This document shows positions 63,901-64,000 of a stretch of DNA of 64,000 nucleotides, piece after piece. The notes below the pieces were generated by a model. It was not told the origin of the DNA. It saw only the letters and a program-made list of their open reading frames with translations, and did not search any database. Made by a program: the position numbers and the translations under genes. Origin of the DNA: Lumbricus terrestris (taxonomy: Eukaryota; Annelida; Clitellata; Crassiclitellata; Lumbricidae); NCBI GenBank assembly GCA_949752735.1, contig OX457039.1:22366830-22430829 (forward strand), written 5' to 3'. Position 1 is the stretch's first letter. Each line of letters opens with the position of its first letter.

Positions 63901-64000
63901 AACTTAATTGATGAAACAGAACCTGGAGAATTGAATACTTCGGAAGGTCTCCAGCAAGTCTCCAGACTTCTCACGCCTCACAGCCAATATCCAAGACCAA

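Overview
This window is a stretch of an animal nuclear genome. It holds the central part of one host gene, talin (the cytoskeletal adaptor of integrin adhesions), on the minus strand. Eleven coding exons run from 62880 down to 8621. Together they make about 1,976 bp (3% of the window) and encode a continuous run of about 658 residues, matching roughly rod domains R5 to R9 of vertebrate talin. Every exon is bounded by AG/GT splice sites, and the reading phases join without a break. Neither the start nor the end of the gene is in the window. The talin sequence, GT-AG introns of 0.4 to 12 kb, tRNA-derived SINEs, Helitrons, abundant hAT elements and L2-, RTE- and R2-like LINEs point to an invertebrate metazoan, probably marine. 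I cannot name the phylum. A palindromic octamer, TAGGCCTA, occurs 14 times where fewer than one is expected and may be a taxon signature.

Layout. 1-8620: downstream talin intron with an unrecognised repeat-like block (60-850), RTE-type LINE pieces (2590-2850, 4442-6230, 7795-8325), half a hAT element, and a possible 4.7-kb DNA element (3675-8417). 8621-8802: talin exon. 8803-20511: 12-kb intron with an R2-like LINE split by an L2-like LINE (9190-11640), a SINE split by two hAT elements (11740-14372), another L2-like LINE (14590-16465), a mariner derivative (16645-17640), a short hAT (18216-19000) and LINE/SINE pieces. 20512-21394: two talin exons. 21395-28954: a Helitron carrying one hAT inside it and another at its edge (21574-25031), then three tandem-repeat arrays (52-, 24- and 28-bp units). 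28955-29098: exon. 29457-31029: a second Helitron. 32023-32145 and 35887-35976: exons, separated by SINE and LINE pieces. 36641-42614: a fresh RTE copy, several hAT elements and a 72-bp TTAA-flanked palindrome. 43210-43303: exon. 44874-50347: a 5.5-kb hAT shell filled with other elements, ending 65 bp from the next exon. 50421-50761 and 52716-52838: exons. 53080-61790: one LINE broken by a 4.4-kb module-repeat element and by a hAT that itself contains a TTAA-flanked element filled with satellite. 61862-62880: two exons.

Insertions could be ordered by their target-site duplications (TSDs), read directly from the sequence. All transposon proteins here are partial or broken. None of the tandem arrays is a CRISPR array. 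No bacterial-style operon or novel enzymatic system is visible. The most interesting material is transposon architecture: nested insertions, unusual subterminal-module elements, higher-order satellite structure and the octamer bias, all inside introns of a conserved gene.
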